DNA of 64,000 nucleotides from Monodelphis domestica (taxonomy: Eukaryota > Chordata > Mammalia > Didelphimorphia > Didelphidae). The position numbers and the translations under genes were made by a program. Below the pieces are notes generated by a model. It did not search any database, had not been told where the DNA came from, and worked only from the letters and a program-made list of their open reading frames with translations. The stretch spans positions 230,540,872 through 230,604,871 of the forward strand of contig NC_077233.1 in assembly GCF_027887165.1 (NCBI RefSeq). The letters are read 5' to 3'. This document shows positions 11,701-23,700 of the stretch, piece by piece (within the stretch, counting starts at the first letter, position 1; each line of letters starts with the position of its first letter).

Positions 11701-14700
11701 GTCTTTCCATATAAATGTGGAAGTGACCCAGCTGAGATGAAAATTTCTCCTGGCCTTGATATTTGGCATGTTATAGGAAGCCCCTGGTCCTTCTGGAATT
11801 CTTAATCATTTTTGTGTCAGGGACTCCTTGGAAAGTCTAGAGAAGCCCATTTCTCAGAATAAAAATTGTAAATGCATAAAATAAAACACCTAAGATCACA
11901 AAGGAAACCAATTATTACAAAATAGTTAAACAAATATGTTTTTTCTTAAAAACACAGGCACAAAAAATAGACCTGATCAAAAGGGATAGAGAAGGTAAAT
12001 ATAGTCTGTTAAAAGGGAGTATAGACAATGAGGAAATATCACTAATCAACATGTATGCACCAAATGGTATAACATCCAAATTTTTAATAGAGAAACTAGG
12101 AGAATTGAAGGAGGAAATAGACAGTAAAACCATATTAGTGGGAGACTTGAACCAACCACTATCAAATTTAGATAAATCAAACCAAAAAATAAACAAGAAA
12201 GAGGTAAAAGAGGTGAATGAAATCTTAGGAAAATTAGAGTTAATAGACATATGGAGAAAAATAAATAGGGACAAAAAGGAATACACCTTCTTTTCAGCAC
12301 CACATGGCACATTCACAAAAATAGATCATACACTAGGTCACAGAAACATGGCACTCAAATGCAGAAAAGCAGAAATAATCAATGCAGCCTTTTCAGATCA
12401 CAAGGCAATAAAAATATTGATCAGTAAGGGTACATGGAGAGCCAAATCAAAAATTAATTGGAAATTAAATAATATGATACTCCAAAATCGGTTAGTTAGA
12501 GAAGAAATCATAGAAACAAAAAACACAGGCACAGGGGTAGCTAGGTGGTTCAATGGATAGAAAGCCAGGCCCATAGATGAGAAGTCCTGGGTTCAAATAT
12601 GACCACGGATACTTACTTCCTAGCTGTGTGACCCCTGGCAAGTCACCGAACCCCAACTGCCTAGTTCTCACTGCTCTTCTGCCTTAGAACCATTACTTAG
12701 TGTCAATTCTAAGACAGAAGGGAAGGGTTAAAAAAAAAAAGTTTATAAGCACTAAGTTAAGGACTCTTGATCTAGGAAGTAATAAGGAGTTGCATATTAT
12801 ATGTATATTTTTTAGTCCTCAAATGAGGAAATTACATTCTTATGTTAATATTTACCTGAAAGAGAACCAATAGTTGGTGAGGCTGGAGAGAACCACATAA
12901 CACACGCTAAGAGTCCCGGACATGGCTAGTGATACGAAACCCAAACCACACAGCACACACAGCAGAGTGAGGCCACCTATAGAAATCACGACTCCTGGAG
13001 GGAGAGAGGAGAGATGCCAGTGCTGAGAGGGCTCAAGCAAGTTACAAGTACCCTGGGGGGTCCCAATAGGACACAAAGTTAGCATCAGTTTCTTTACTGG
13101 TGATTTGGCCTTCGTCAAGGGGTTTTTGGGGTTTCGTATCCCCAGTGTTTAGCAAAATGGCTTATGCCCCAAACTAAAAAAAACAAAAACAAAACAGAAA
13201 AAACCGTAGTCAATAAGGGGCAAGTTTAGTGACCAGACTTTACCCCGGCCATTAAGGCAGAGGGAAAGATGAGCAAGGAAGGCAGAGTATCCAAATGAAT
13301 ACTTTGTATTTCAGATGGCAAGAACACTTGCCATCTGAAAAGCCTAGAGCAATTTCCAAGCTACCTTCCAGAGAAAAATAAAGAAATAAATCATAGAACT
13401 ATCACAGAGAGGGATAAAGTCCACTCTTCAAAGTCAAACAGCTAGGAATTGGTACTTAAGGATTCCCTCTTGACAAATAATTTCTAATTTGCATTAAGAA
13501 CTACATAAGAGAAAGATAAAAGAACAAAAGGGGGTTCTGAGCTTAGTCAGAAGCATTTGGTCTAAGAGATTTTGACCAGAACAGAAATAATATTGCATAT
13601 AATAAGTACTCAATAAATGTTATTCATCTAAGTGGTCTTGGGCACAAGGCACTTAACCTTTGGACTTAGTTTCCTCTTCTGTAGAAATGAAGGTATTGAG
13701 GGGGCAGCTGGGTTGCTCAGTGGTTTGAGAGTCAGGTCTGTAGACAGTAGATCCTGAGTTCAAATCTGGCCTCGGACACTTCCTAGCTGTGTGACCCTGG
13801 GCAAGTCACTTAACCCCCATTCCCTAGCCCTTACTCTTCTGTCTTAGAACTAATCACAATCAAGAACACATGTGATACCCAGTGGAATCACGTGTCGGCT
13901 ACGGGGGGTGGGAGGGAGGAAAAGAAAATGATCTTTGTCTTTAATGAATAATGCATGGAAATGATCAAATAAAATACTATAAAATTAAAAAAAAAAGAAC
14001 TAATCACAGTAGTGATTCTAAGATGGACGGTATGGGTTTAGAAAAAAAATAATTAGGATGTTGCATTAGACTTCCCTGGCTTCCTTGAAGTTCCAACTAA
14101 AATCCCATCTCTTACAGGAAGCCTTTCTCATCCCCTCTTGATTTTAATTTCTTCCTCAGTTAACTGTTTTCCTTTTTATCCTATACATATAGCTTGATTT
14201 GTATATAGTTTACAGCATTTGTCTTGCCTATTAGACTGTGAGCTGGAGGGCAGAAACTGTCTTTTGCCTGTTTGTATCCCCAGGGCTTGGCACAGGGCCT
14301 GGAACGTCAAAAAAACAATAAATACTGACTGACAGTGATCTGTAATACTTCTTCCAACTCTACGTCTAGGGTCCTACAACCCATTTTATGGAGATAAAAG
14401 ATGAAATACCTTCCACTAATATAACCCCAACACAGGCAGCCAGAGACATCAGGACCACAAGCAGCAGGAAGAATCCAACAGGGATGGCAGATACCATAAG
14501 GAACATCAGCAAGGTTAAAGCAACGAAAGGATGTTTATCGAGGTACTGACCAATGGCAGAGTTCATAAAAGCAATCACCTGTGGACAAAGCAGAGCACAG
14601 TTACAGCTGAAGTCAGAGGAGAGCATCCCGAGGCCTTTCCTCTGATATTCCTGGCATGATTCTACTCCAAAAGAAGAGTCTGGGTAAAGAGTCATCCAGA

Positions 14701-17700
14701 GTGTGAGTGTGGAATGTCCTGATGGACGTGACAAAGCCAAAAAGACAAGTCTAAAACGAGGGCCAAAGAGAGGGTTTGGGGTCTTCTGAGGGAACATGGT
14801 GTAAAAATGGAGATTTGAACCCCAGACTTCAATCCCCAGAAGTCCTTGGCAGTTCCCAGAATTCCCTATAATCTCACCTGAGTGCGAGATCACAATTTGT
14901 ATTTAGACTGACTGTACCGCCTACTTGCTCTACCTAGCAGACAAGATGCAGCAAGTAGGTTGTACGTGTTTTCTTATTTTGTATTTCTTAATTCTAATAA
15001 TCTTTAATAAACCTCTAAAAATATACTTTTAGTAGAGAAACTCAATTTAATTTTTACAATGGGATGGCTGGAAGCAATGATTTCATCCATGAGGTAATAA
15101 TTATAAAGTGCCTCCCACAGTACTTGGTACATAGTAGGTGTTCTATGAATGTTAGCTATCATTATTATGCGGCCAGTTTGGTGGTGCAGCGAATAGTGTG
15201 CCAGGTCTAGAGTCAGGAAGGCTCATCTTCATGAGTTCCGATATCATCTCAGACTCTTGCTCCTAGGTGAGCTCTAGGCAAGCCACTTCACTCTCACTTT
15301 CTTCATCTCTAAAATGATCTAGAAAAGGAAATGGCAAATTATTCTAGAATCTCTCCCAAGAAAATCCCAAAGGGAGTAGGACATGACAAAACAATTACGT
15401 GGGGAGCTCACAGTATGGAAACTCCCTCTATCTATATTTACATCCATGTGGGAAATTTAGAGTATGAAAACACTTTCCACACATTCTAAGACAGAAGATA
15501 AGGGTTTCTTAAAAAAAGTTTGATAAATGCCTTTTCATTCATTCACTTATTCAATCATTCCTTCATTCAATACAAGCTGACCCAGAGAGCCTCTGAGCTC
15601 CTTTTCTTTTCTTCTTCTTTTTTTAAACCCTGAAGTCATAGAATTAATACTGTGTATTGGTTCCAAGGCAGAAGAGTGGTAAGGACTAGGTAATGGGAGT
15701 CAAGTGACTTGCCCAGAAAGATCTTTATTATGCGTGGATCCAGAGGGAGATCAGATCTCCCATCCTGGGCCCCCTGCATTGGGGGAACAGGTATTTTATA
15801 TTCTATATCTGGTCTTGCCTCCAGCTTGTCTTGAACCTGGAGGGAGCTCAAAGGGAGGCTGTCTGCCCTTCAGCCTGAATTTCTTCATCAATATTAAGAA
15901 AGGATTAAAAAAACTCAAACTATTCTTTGTGCTAGAGGGAAGAGGATCTCTAAGATCCCTACCAACTTGTTGGCCAAGTGAGAATCCCAGATCTTGGGCT
16001 TGCTTGTATCCACTTCTGAATACATTTAAGTGCTTTTCTGGGGCAACACCTTTGGGGAGGCCATTCACTAAAGCAGGGCAGCAGAAAAATAGCTTGCATG
16101 TAGCATTGCTTAAATTATTTAAAGATGGAGGCCAAATCGAAACCATAGAGTTTTCACTCAGGTTGGCAACAAAAGGAGAATCAACACAGAGGCATCTAGT
16201 AACCAATGACTTGTCATAACCATAAGCCCTATTATCTTGGGGCCACTTGGGGGTGAGAGGGGGAGGGAATGATTAATAAACCATCTCATATTACCCTCCC
16301 ACTCCCTTTTCCTTTGACACCTTACTTTCCAAGTAAAGCAAGGTCTGCTTACTTCTCCACAATCTCCATCATCCTGCCCAAGTATTGCCAAATATTTTGT
16401 TTGTTTTTTATTGTTGCCATTAGCAAAGAACAGCCAAATTACCACATGCTGTCTCTTGAATACCACTGATGTCTGGCACTAATACTAAAGTGTTTCTCCA
16501 GGAGTAGTGATAGGTACACTCTCCAAAGTTCTCCTTGCCAAGAAAAGGCATTTGTGGCATCTGCCTGGGTTGGCACAGGGTTAGAAAGAGATGGTGGGAT
16601 TGAATTTTACCTCCCGCCTTACTGCCAGCTTTACAATTGTTTACAACACAGACCCTGTGACAAAAACAAAGCTTTTTTTTTTTTAAAACATTGTATGTGA
16701 ATGTCAGAAATTCCCACTTGGATCAGAGAAGCTTCATTCTTTATTTAGCCCAGAATTTTGGCTCTAATAGTAGCAGCACAGGATGTTTGGTGGGAGAAAA
16801 TAGTAGTTTTCTTCCATAAGTTCATCCCCAGAAAGAATATAACCCAAACATCCTTAAATTTTCCTAATATTAGAATTACAGATTTTTCTATTAAGAAAAG
16901 CATGCTATAAAGATGAGAGCTGGCCTTTTGAGTCAGGAAGCATAGGTCCAAACCCTGTCTCTACCCGCATCACCACAGGCAAGTCAATTAAACCTCTTGG
17001 TACATACCCCTTTCCCCCTTCCCACTTTGCAGCATGTCTCTAAAGTTATTCTTTGTAGAAGTACTGACGTGTGTTGGTAGAGGCTGTTTTCAGACCCAAA
17101 GATGTCTGTGCCAAAAAATTTTAATGGGCTAGAATATATCTAAATCCTTAGTTACTAAGGATTTACTTAGTTTTACTAAGTTACTATTTTTTAAAAAATG
17201 GAAGTCAGGGGGGCAGCTGGGTAGTTCAGTGGATTGAGAGCCAGGCTTAGAGATGGGAGGGCCTGGGTTCAAATCTGGCCTCAGACATTTCCCAGCTGTG
17301 TGACCCTGGGCAAGTCACTTGACCCCCATTGCCTAGCCCCTTACTGCTCTTCTACCTTGGAACCAATACACAGTATTGATTCGAAGAGGGAAGGTAGGGA
17401 TTATAAAAACAAACAAACAACAAACAAAAAAACAAAAGCCAGGCCTGGAGATGTGAATTCTGGGTTCAAATCTGGCCTTAGACACTTCCCAGCTGTGTGA
17501 CCCTGGGTAAGTTACTTGACCCCCATTGCCTAGTCCTTACCACGCTTCTGCCTTGGAATCAATACACAGTATCGATACTAAAACAGAAGATGAGTTGTAA
17601 AAAAAATGATGCAGACAATGACTGCTGGGTGAAATGTACAGAGGGGGAATTTTGTCATCAGGTCTCAAATCCTACCTCAGATATATTTCAGTTGTGGGGC

Positions 17701-20700
17701 CACAGGTAAGTTACTTAATCTCTTAGTGCCCTTATGTGCTCTTGAAGATAATTAAATTACAGACAAGCCAGTGATCAGACCCAGTAGCCCCAGAGCTGGG
17801 GCTGGAGTTAGAAAGACCTGTGTTTACAGATATTTCAATCAATCAATCAGTCAATTAATCAAGCAACATTTACTAAGCAATTGCTGGAAAACATAGTACT
17901 AAAGTGGGGATAAAGAAGCAAAAGGCAGTTCCTGTCCTCCAGACACTAGCTTTGTGACCCTGGCCAACTCACTTAATGTGTTGCCTCCGTTTCCTCATCT
18001 GAAAATGGGGATGATAGCAGCACCTACCTCCCAGGGCTGTTGTGAGGATCAAAAGAGATGATATTTGCAAAGTGCTTAGTAAAGTCTACCATAAGTACTA
18101 TATATGTGAAGTATTAATTATTGTTGTTAATATTTCATTGGAAGTAGGAGTTTCCCCGCATGAGATCTTTTTTCCCTTTCCCTTCCTTCCCTCTCTTCCT
18201 TCTTCCCTTCCCTCCTTCCTTCTTCCCTTCCCTCCTTCCTTCCTTCCTTCCTTCCTTCCTTCCTTCCTTCCTTCCTTCCTTTCTTCCTTCCTTCCTTCCT
18301 TCCTTCCTTCCTTCCTTCCTCTCTCCCTCCTTTCCTTCCTTTCCTTCCTCCTTTCCTTCCTCCCTCCCTCCCTCCCTCCCTTCCTTCCTTCCTTCCTTCC
18401 TTCCTTCCTTCCTTCCTTCCTTCCTTCCTTCCTTCCTTCCTTCCTTCCTTCCTTCCTTCCTTCCTTCCTTCCTTCCTTCCTTCCTTCCTTCTTTCCTCTC
18501 TCTCTCCCTCCCTTCCTTCTTTCCTTCCTCCCTTCCCTCTTTCTTTCCCGTATCTTCTGTCTTAGAATTGTATTATCTCCAAGGCAGAGGAATAGTAAGG
18601 GATAGGCAATCGGGGTTAAGTGCTTTGCTCAGGATCACACAGCTAGTAAGTGTCTGAGGTCACATTTGAACCCAGGTCCTCCTTCCTCCAGGCCTGGAGC
18701 TCTATCCCCTGTGCTACTTAGGAGCCCCAGAGAGTTCTTCCACACTAATGAAATCATAGGATTATACCCAAATTAGAAATATGTGTATGTATGTGTATAT
18801 TTATTTATGGATCAATAAATCAATAAGCATTTATTAAATACCTACTATGTGCCAGGCACTATGCTGAGTGCTAGATATACACACACACACATATTTACTA
18901 ACACAAAAATATTGGTGTCATTTATATGTTGTATCCATCAAAGTGCTATGGAAAGTAAAGTTTTCTAAACCTAAGGGTTAAAGCATCTCCAATTTATTCT
19001 TCCATTTGTGTCCCAACAAATGAAGGAATACCCTCAAGGCTTCTCATCCCTAGAAATGGCAGAACCAACAACAAACACTGGTCCTGAGTCATTTCAGAAT
19101 TCAGCAGCTATTTAGTGAGTTCCCACAGTTTAGCTCCCCAGAGAGGCAGGTCTTGACTGGTTGGTACTTATGAGGACAGATCCACCCTCAGATAAGAGGT
19201 ACCAGCAGGACCATTAAGTGTTCATCCCTCAAATCTCCAGGTCAGAGGCTACCATATAAAGAGGAGGAGGAGGAGAAGTCCAGGATGATGAAGATACCTC
19301 ATTGCCCATCACCCACTCTTTTCCTACTGTTTCTTCCTCACTGACAGATGGAGGTAGGGAGGAGGCAGGGTAGCTCTGTGGTAATGAACTGACAAACTTA
19401 CTCCCTAAAATAAAGATCTGATGCTTTTTCTTTAAAGACCACCCTGTTCAAGAAGGAAACAAGGGGGCACCTTAGAAGGTTTTTCTACTTCAGTTCATAA
19501 AAGACACATAAAAATGTCTTAAATACCAATAAAGACAGGAAGAAGCTGAGGATCAGGATGGTGAACCTTTTAGAGACCGAGTGCCCAAATGACAACCCTC
19601 ACACTGCATGTGATTCCACCCCCACCCCAGAGAGGGGAGGAAGTGCTCCCATTGGGCTACTGGGCAGAGGGATGGGTCATGTAAGAAATGTCCTCAGGTG
19701 TTATGGAGAGGGGGAGGGGAGCAATCCCCTCAGACACATGTGCCATAGGCTCACCAACACTGGGTCTATGCCAAAGGAAGTGAATGCTTTTAAAATTATT
19801 CATGAGCATGGCTCCAGGCAAAAAAGTTACAACCAAGTTTCAGCTCTACTTATGTAGAGCTTCCACATGGATTTCCTTAAATTTTTGAAACAGGGAACAC
19901 ATTTTGGAATCAGAATGTGAAAGACAGAAATTTGTTTTATAATATTATATAATACTAGCACAACTGCATATTTATAATACATTTCATTTTCCTTGCCTTC
20001 TCATTGAATGGAGAGAAAATTTGGAAGGATGAGTCTTAGTGCTTACAAATAATTGTTTTCATAAAAAAATGTAGAGACAGTGTGAATCTTAAAATTTCTC
20101 AAACTCTACCTTGGAACATTATGGTTATGGTTAAGGTTATTCCCCATTTAAACAATGGAGGTACTTGATCAGGAATGTATTGGGAACTTTAAAATTACTC
20201 CACTCATACTTAGGCACATTTTTGGGGAAGATAAAGTTGTAAAACTCCTTAGTGAATAATGAAGGTACTTAACTCATACTTATAGTGAGGTCAAAACTGT
20301 AAGCTAGTCTATTTTTAGATCTAATGCAAAAGGGTGCTAAGTACCTATGAAGGTCAAATTAATCACTAAAAGGTCAGGCAACTTGCAAGGGGCAAGCTTA
20401 GCAAAGAGGTGTGAAGTACTCAGAAGATATAATCTACCCAGAGGAGGTAAGAACTAAAAACTAAGAATGGGTTGTCCTAGGAAAAGCGCCTACTGTGATT
20501 GGTAGGCGTAAAAATTTAAGGGAGGTGACACAAGAGAAATTTTTCTTTAAAAGGAAGGAACTGGAGGGCTCTGGAAGTAGTTCAGCTTTGGTAGCTGAAT
20601 TGGAGATCAGGAGTCAGAGGAGGCTGCTGGATCTCTGAACACTAGAGTTTTGCTTAGAAAGATCTTGTGGTGAGTGAGTAAAGACTGACTTAGTTTCTCT

Positions 20701-23700
20701 CTTAAAGAGAAAGGCCTAGGCCATTTGCCCTAGCCTTTTCCTACTATTTCCTCTTACTCTCTTTTTCTTTATTCTTAGTCTCTTTCTCTTTTCTTAATTC
20801 CTTCTTTTATATTAATTAAAATTTCCATTAAACCCAGCTGACTTGGGTATTTCATATTTGGGAATTTTTCCCATGGCGACCACTTATTTTTGATATAAAA
20901 TCAAGACGCTAAAAATTATCTTACCAGTATGGCCAAAACCTTACAGTTTGGCCATTTACACATTTTCGTGGTCACAACAGTCAACTCTTGATTCTTCAGG
21001 CTAATATCAATAATTTTCATTTCATTTTTTTTTTAACCCTTACCTTTCATTTTAGAATCAATACCATGTAATGGTTCTAAGGCAGAAGAACGTTAAGGGC
21101 TAGTCAGTGGGGGTTAAGTGACTTGCCCAGGGTCACACAGCTAGGAAGTGTCTATGGTCAGATTTGAACCCTCATCTCTGAGCTTGGCTCTCAATCCACT
21201 GAGCCACTTAGCTGCCCCTGAATTATTCTCATTTCTATGTAGTTCTTTGTTTACAAAGCACAACCATCTACCAATAGGCAAAGTCTAAATTGCAGACTTC
21301 TGGTCTCACTTCCAACTTGGCCCCTCTAAGCTATTATCCAGGATAGCAACTCCTGTGGAGAAGGAAGCAGCCATTTCCACCAACAATCTCAAGACTTAAA
21401 ATATTTGTTTCTAATAATCCACAACATGAAAAATCAGTTAATTATTCTCTAAGGTGAGAGACTACTGAGTGGCATTGTAGTACAAGGCAATCAATTAATC
21501 TATAAGCATTTATTAAGTGTTTACTCTATGCTAGCAACTGAGGAAACTAAGAAAAAGAAAAAAAGGGGTCCTGTCCTTGAAGATTCTGCTTTTTAATGGG
21601 ATGAGCATTAGACCACATCAGGACACCTTGGTTCAAATTTTGACTCTGACACATAGCTATTTGACTCAGCAAGTCATCTCTTTTCTCCAAGCCTCAGTTT
21701 CCTCATCTGTAAAATGGAGATAATACTAGCACAATCTACTTCATAGGGTCTTCATGAAGATCCTTGAAAACTTCTAAGCTATAGATATATATATATATAC
21801 ACACACACACATATATATAAAATGTTGCCCCCCAAAAAGAGGATTGTACACATGAAGTGAAAGCTGTTATCTTGTCTGCAGTTTAGAAACCTTTAGAGAA
21901 CGCTAAAAACTGCCCCTGAATGTTTAGGGGATGTTGGGACTTACTTGTCTATTTGGATATTCTCACACTCCATTCTGGATCAGACCATAAATTGACTGGC
22001 TGACCAAGAGTCTGTTACTTGATGAATTCCACTGTGTTTCCTGGCTAACCTGACCCCATCATGCTGAAATTTGAAGAGTGGGTAGAAAATGCCAAATAAC
22101 TATAATTTACCAACTGCTCCTTTCTTGGTTTATCTCTTTGCCTTTGAAAGGGGATCAGTTCCTTCTCTTTGTGTGGTTGCATTAATAACAGCTAGATGTG
22201 TCCCCTTCTTACTCCATTAACTTCTGGTGATGGACTAAACCATCCATCCATACTTGAAGCTGAACCTTTTTGCTCTCTAGGGTGCTGCTTGTGCAATAAT
22301 TGGTAAATACCTCCATAAACCCACGTGTTTAGTCATTGTAGAATGACCTCAAGAAATCAGTTCAAGCTGAATATGGGACTCTAAATCCCTCCAACAAAAA
22401 TAGTGCTTCCTGAATACAATGCCAGTGTCATGCTACTAGAATACAACAAAACAAGCTAAAGATAGTTCACATTTATAGAGCACTTCCTTATTTGATCCCT
22501 GACCTTGGGAGGTAGGTTCTGCCAATATAATAGATAAGGAAGCAGTGATATAGAGATGTCACTTAAGTCAATTCAAAATAAATAATGGCGTCAGAGCTCA
22601 AAGCAAACTCTTATTCCAAGTTCAGGTTATTCTCAGTAAAGAAGGGATAAAGAGTGGACCCATGATTTCATTCACATTAGAGCTACTGGAGGAAGAACAT
22701 CCTTCGATCAAAGCAGGTCAGCACCTTCTTTGCAATTTATGCCCCTCAAGAGTGGCCTAGAACATTGAGAAGTTAAATGACTTGCCTAGTTCCAAAGCCA
22801 ATTATGTATTAAAGGCAGAACTTGAACTCAAGAGTTTCAGGCTCCAAGACCAAAACTTTCTATTTGATATATATGCCATTTTTTCAATGTTTCTACATTA
22901 AACCACACAACCAGTTTCTAATCATATCAGCCTCTCATTTGGAAGGTTCTGCCTCATTCACAAGGACCTAGCCTATAATACAAGGAGGGAAATTACAAAC
23001 CAGATTGTTTTAAATAATCCCTTAATTTCTGTTTTAGTAATATCTCTAAAACAGAAGGGTAAGGGGCTAGGCAAAAGGGATTAAATAACTTGCCATGGGT
23101 CACATAGCTAGTAAGTATCTGAGGCCAGATTTGAACCCAGGACCTTCCCACTGTAGGCCCGGCACTCTAAAAAGCACATACTTTAAAGAAAAGAAAAACT
23201 AGATTTGAAATGAGAGAATTGGGGTTCAATTCTGGTACTCTTTAAGTGTTACTTCTCTGGTGCTAAATTTCTTCATTTAAAAAGTGATGGGGCTGGATTA
23301 GCTCAGTGGTTCCCATGTAGTGGTTTGTAAACTCATTGGTAGTTTGAATCTATGGTCCAACAAATCACCCTAAAAATTCTTTAATAAAAACATTAAAAAG
23401 TTCTTTAAGCAGTAAATATTTATGGAATATCATGAGTAGCAATATTAAATTATCCTGGAGGAGGTTGTTGCTGCTGTTAAAAGGAATTCATGGAACAAAA
23501 AACATTGGGAACTAGTAGTTTAGATGATCTCTTAAAGTTCCTTCCAGCTCTAATGCCTATGATAAAGAGTCATGTTCTAGCACTGGGCAACCTGCAGATG
23601 ATTCCAACTCACCTTGGAGTTGCTCTGGATGGAATCGATCAGTGAAGCTAGCTTCTTCTGCAGCTCCTGAAAATCTCTGGATGTACTGGGGGTCTCCATT

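Larger units (their letters stand above)
11790..12780 (+). repeat. hAT-like DNA-transposon remnant, split by an L1 piece and a SINE
   Basis: 11810-11947 (GTGTCAGGGACTCCTTGGAA, AATGCATAAAATAAAACACC) and 12745-12780 (TTAAGGACTCTTGATCTAG) are the two sides of one repeat. Related copies lie at 25175-25490, 29080-29280 and 40535-40670. The family name is uncertain. Confidence 0.5.

Noticed and set aside
12051-12560. A 169-codon protein
   Set aside because: It is an L1 endonuclease fragment that runs on into the flanking repeat; recorded as a mobile element.
18042-18657. Proline/serine/leucine-rich frames of 165-187 codons
   Set aside because: They are translations of the TTCC microsatellite, open in several frames at once.
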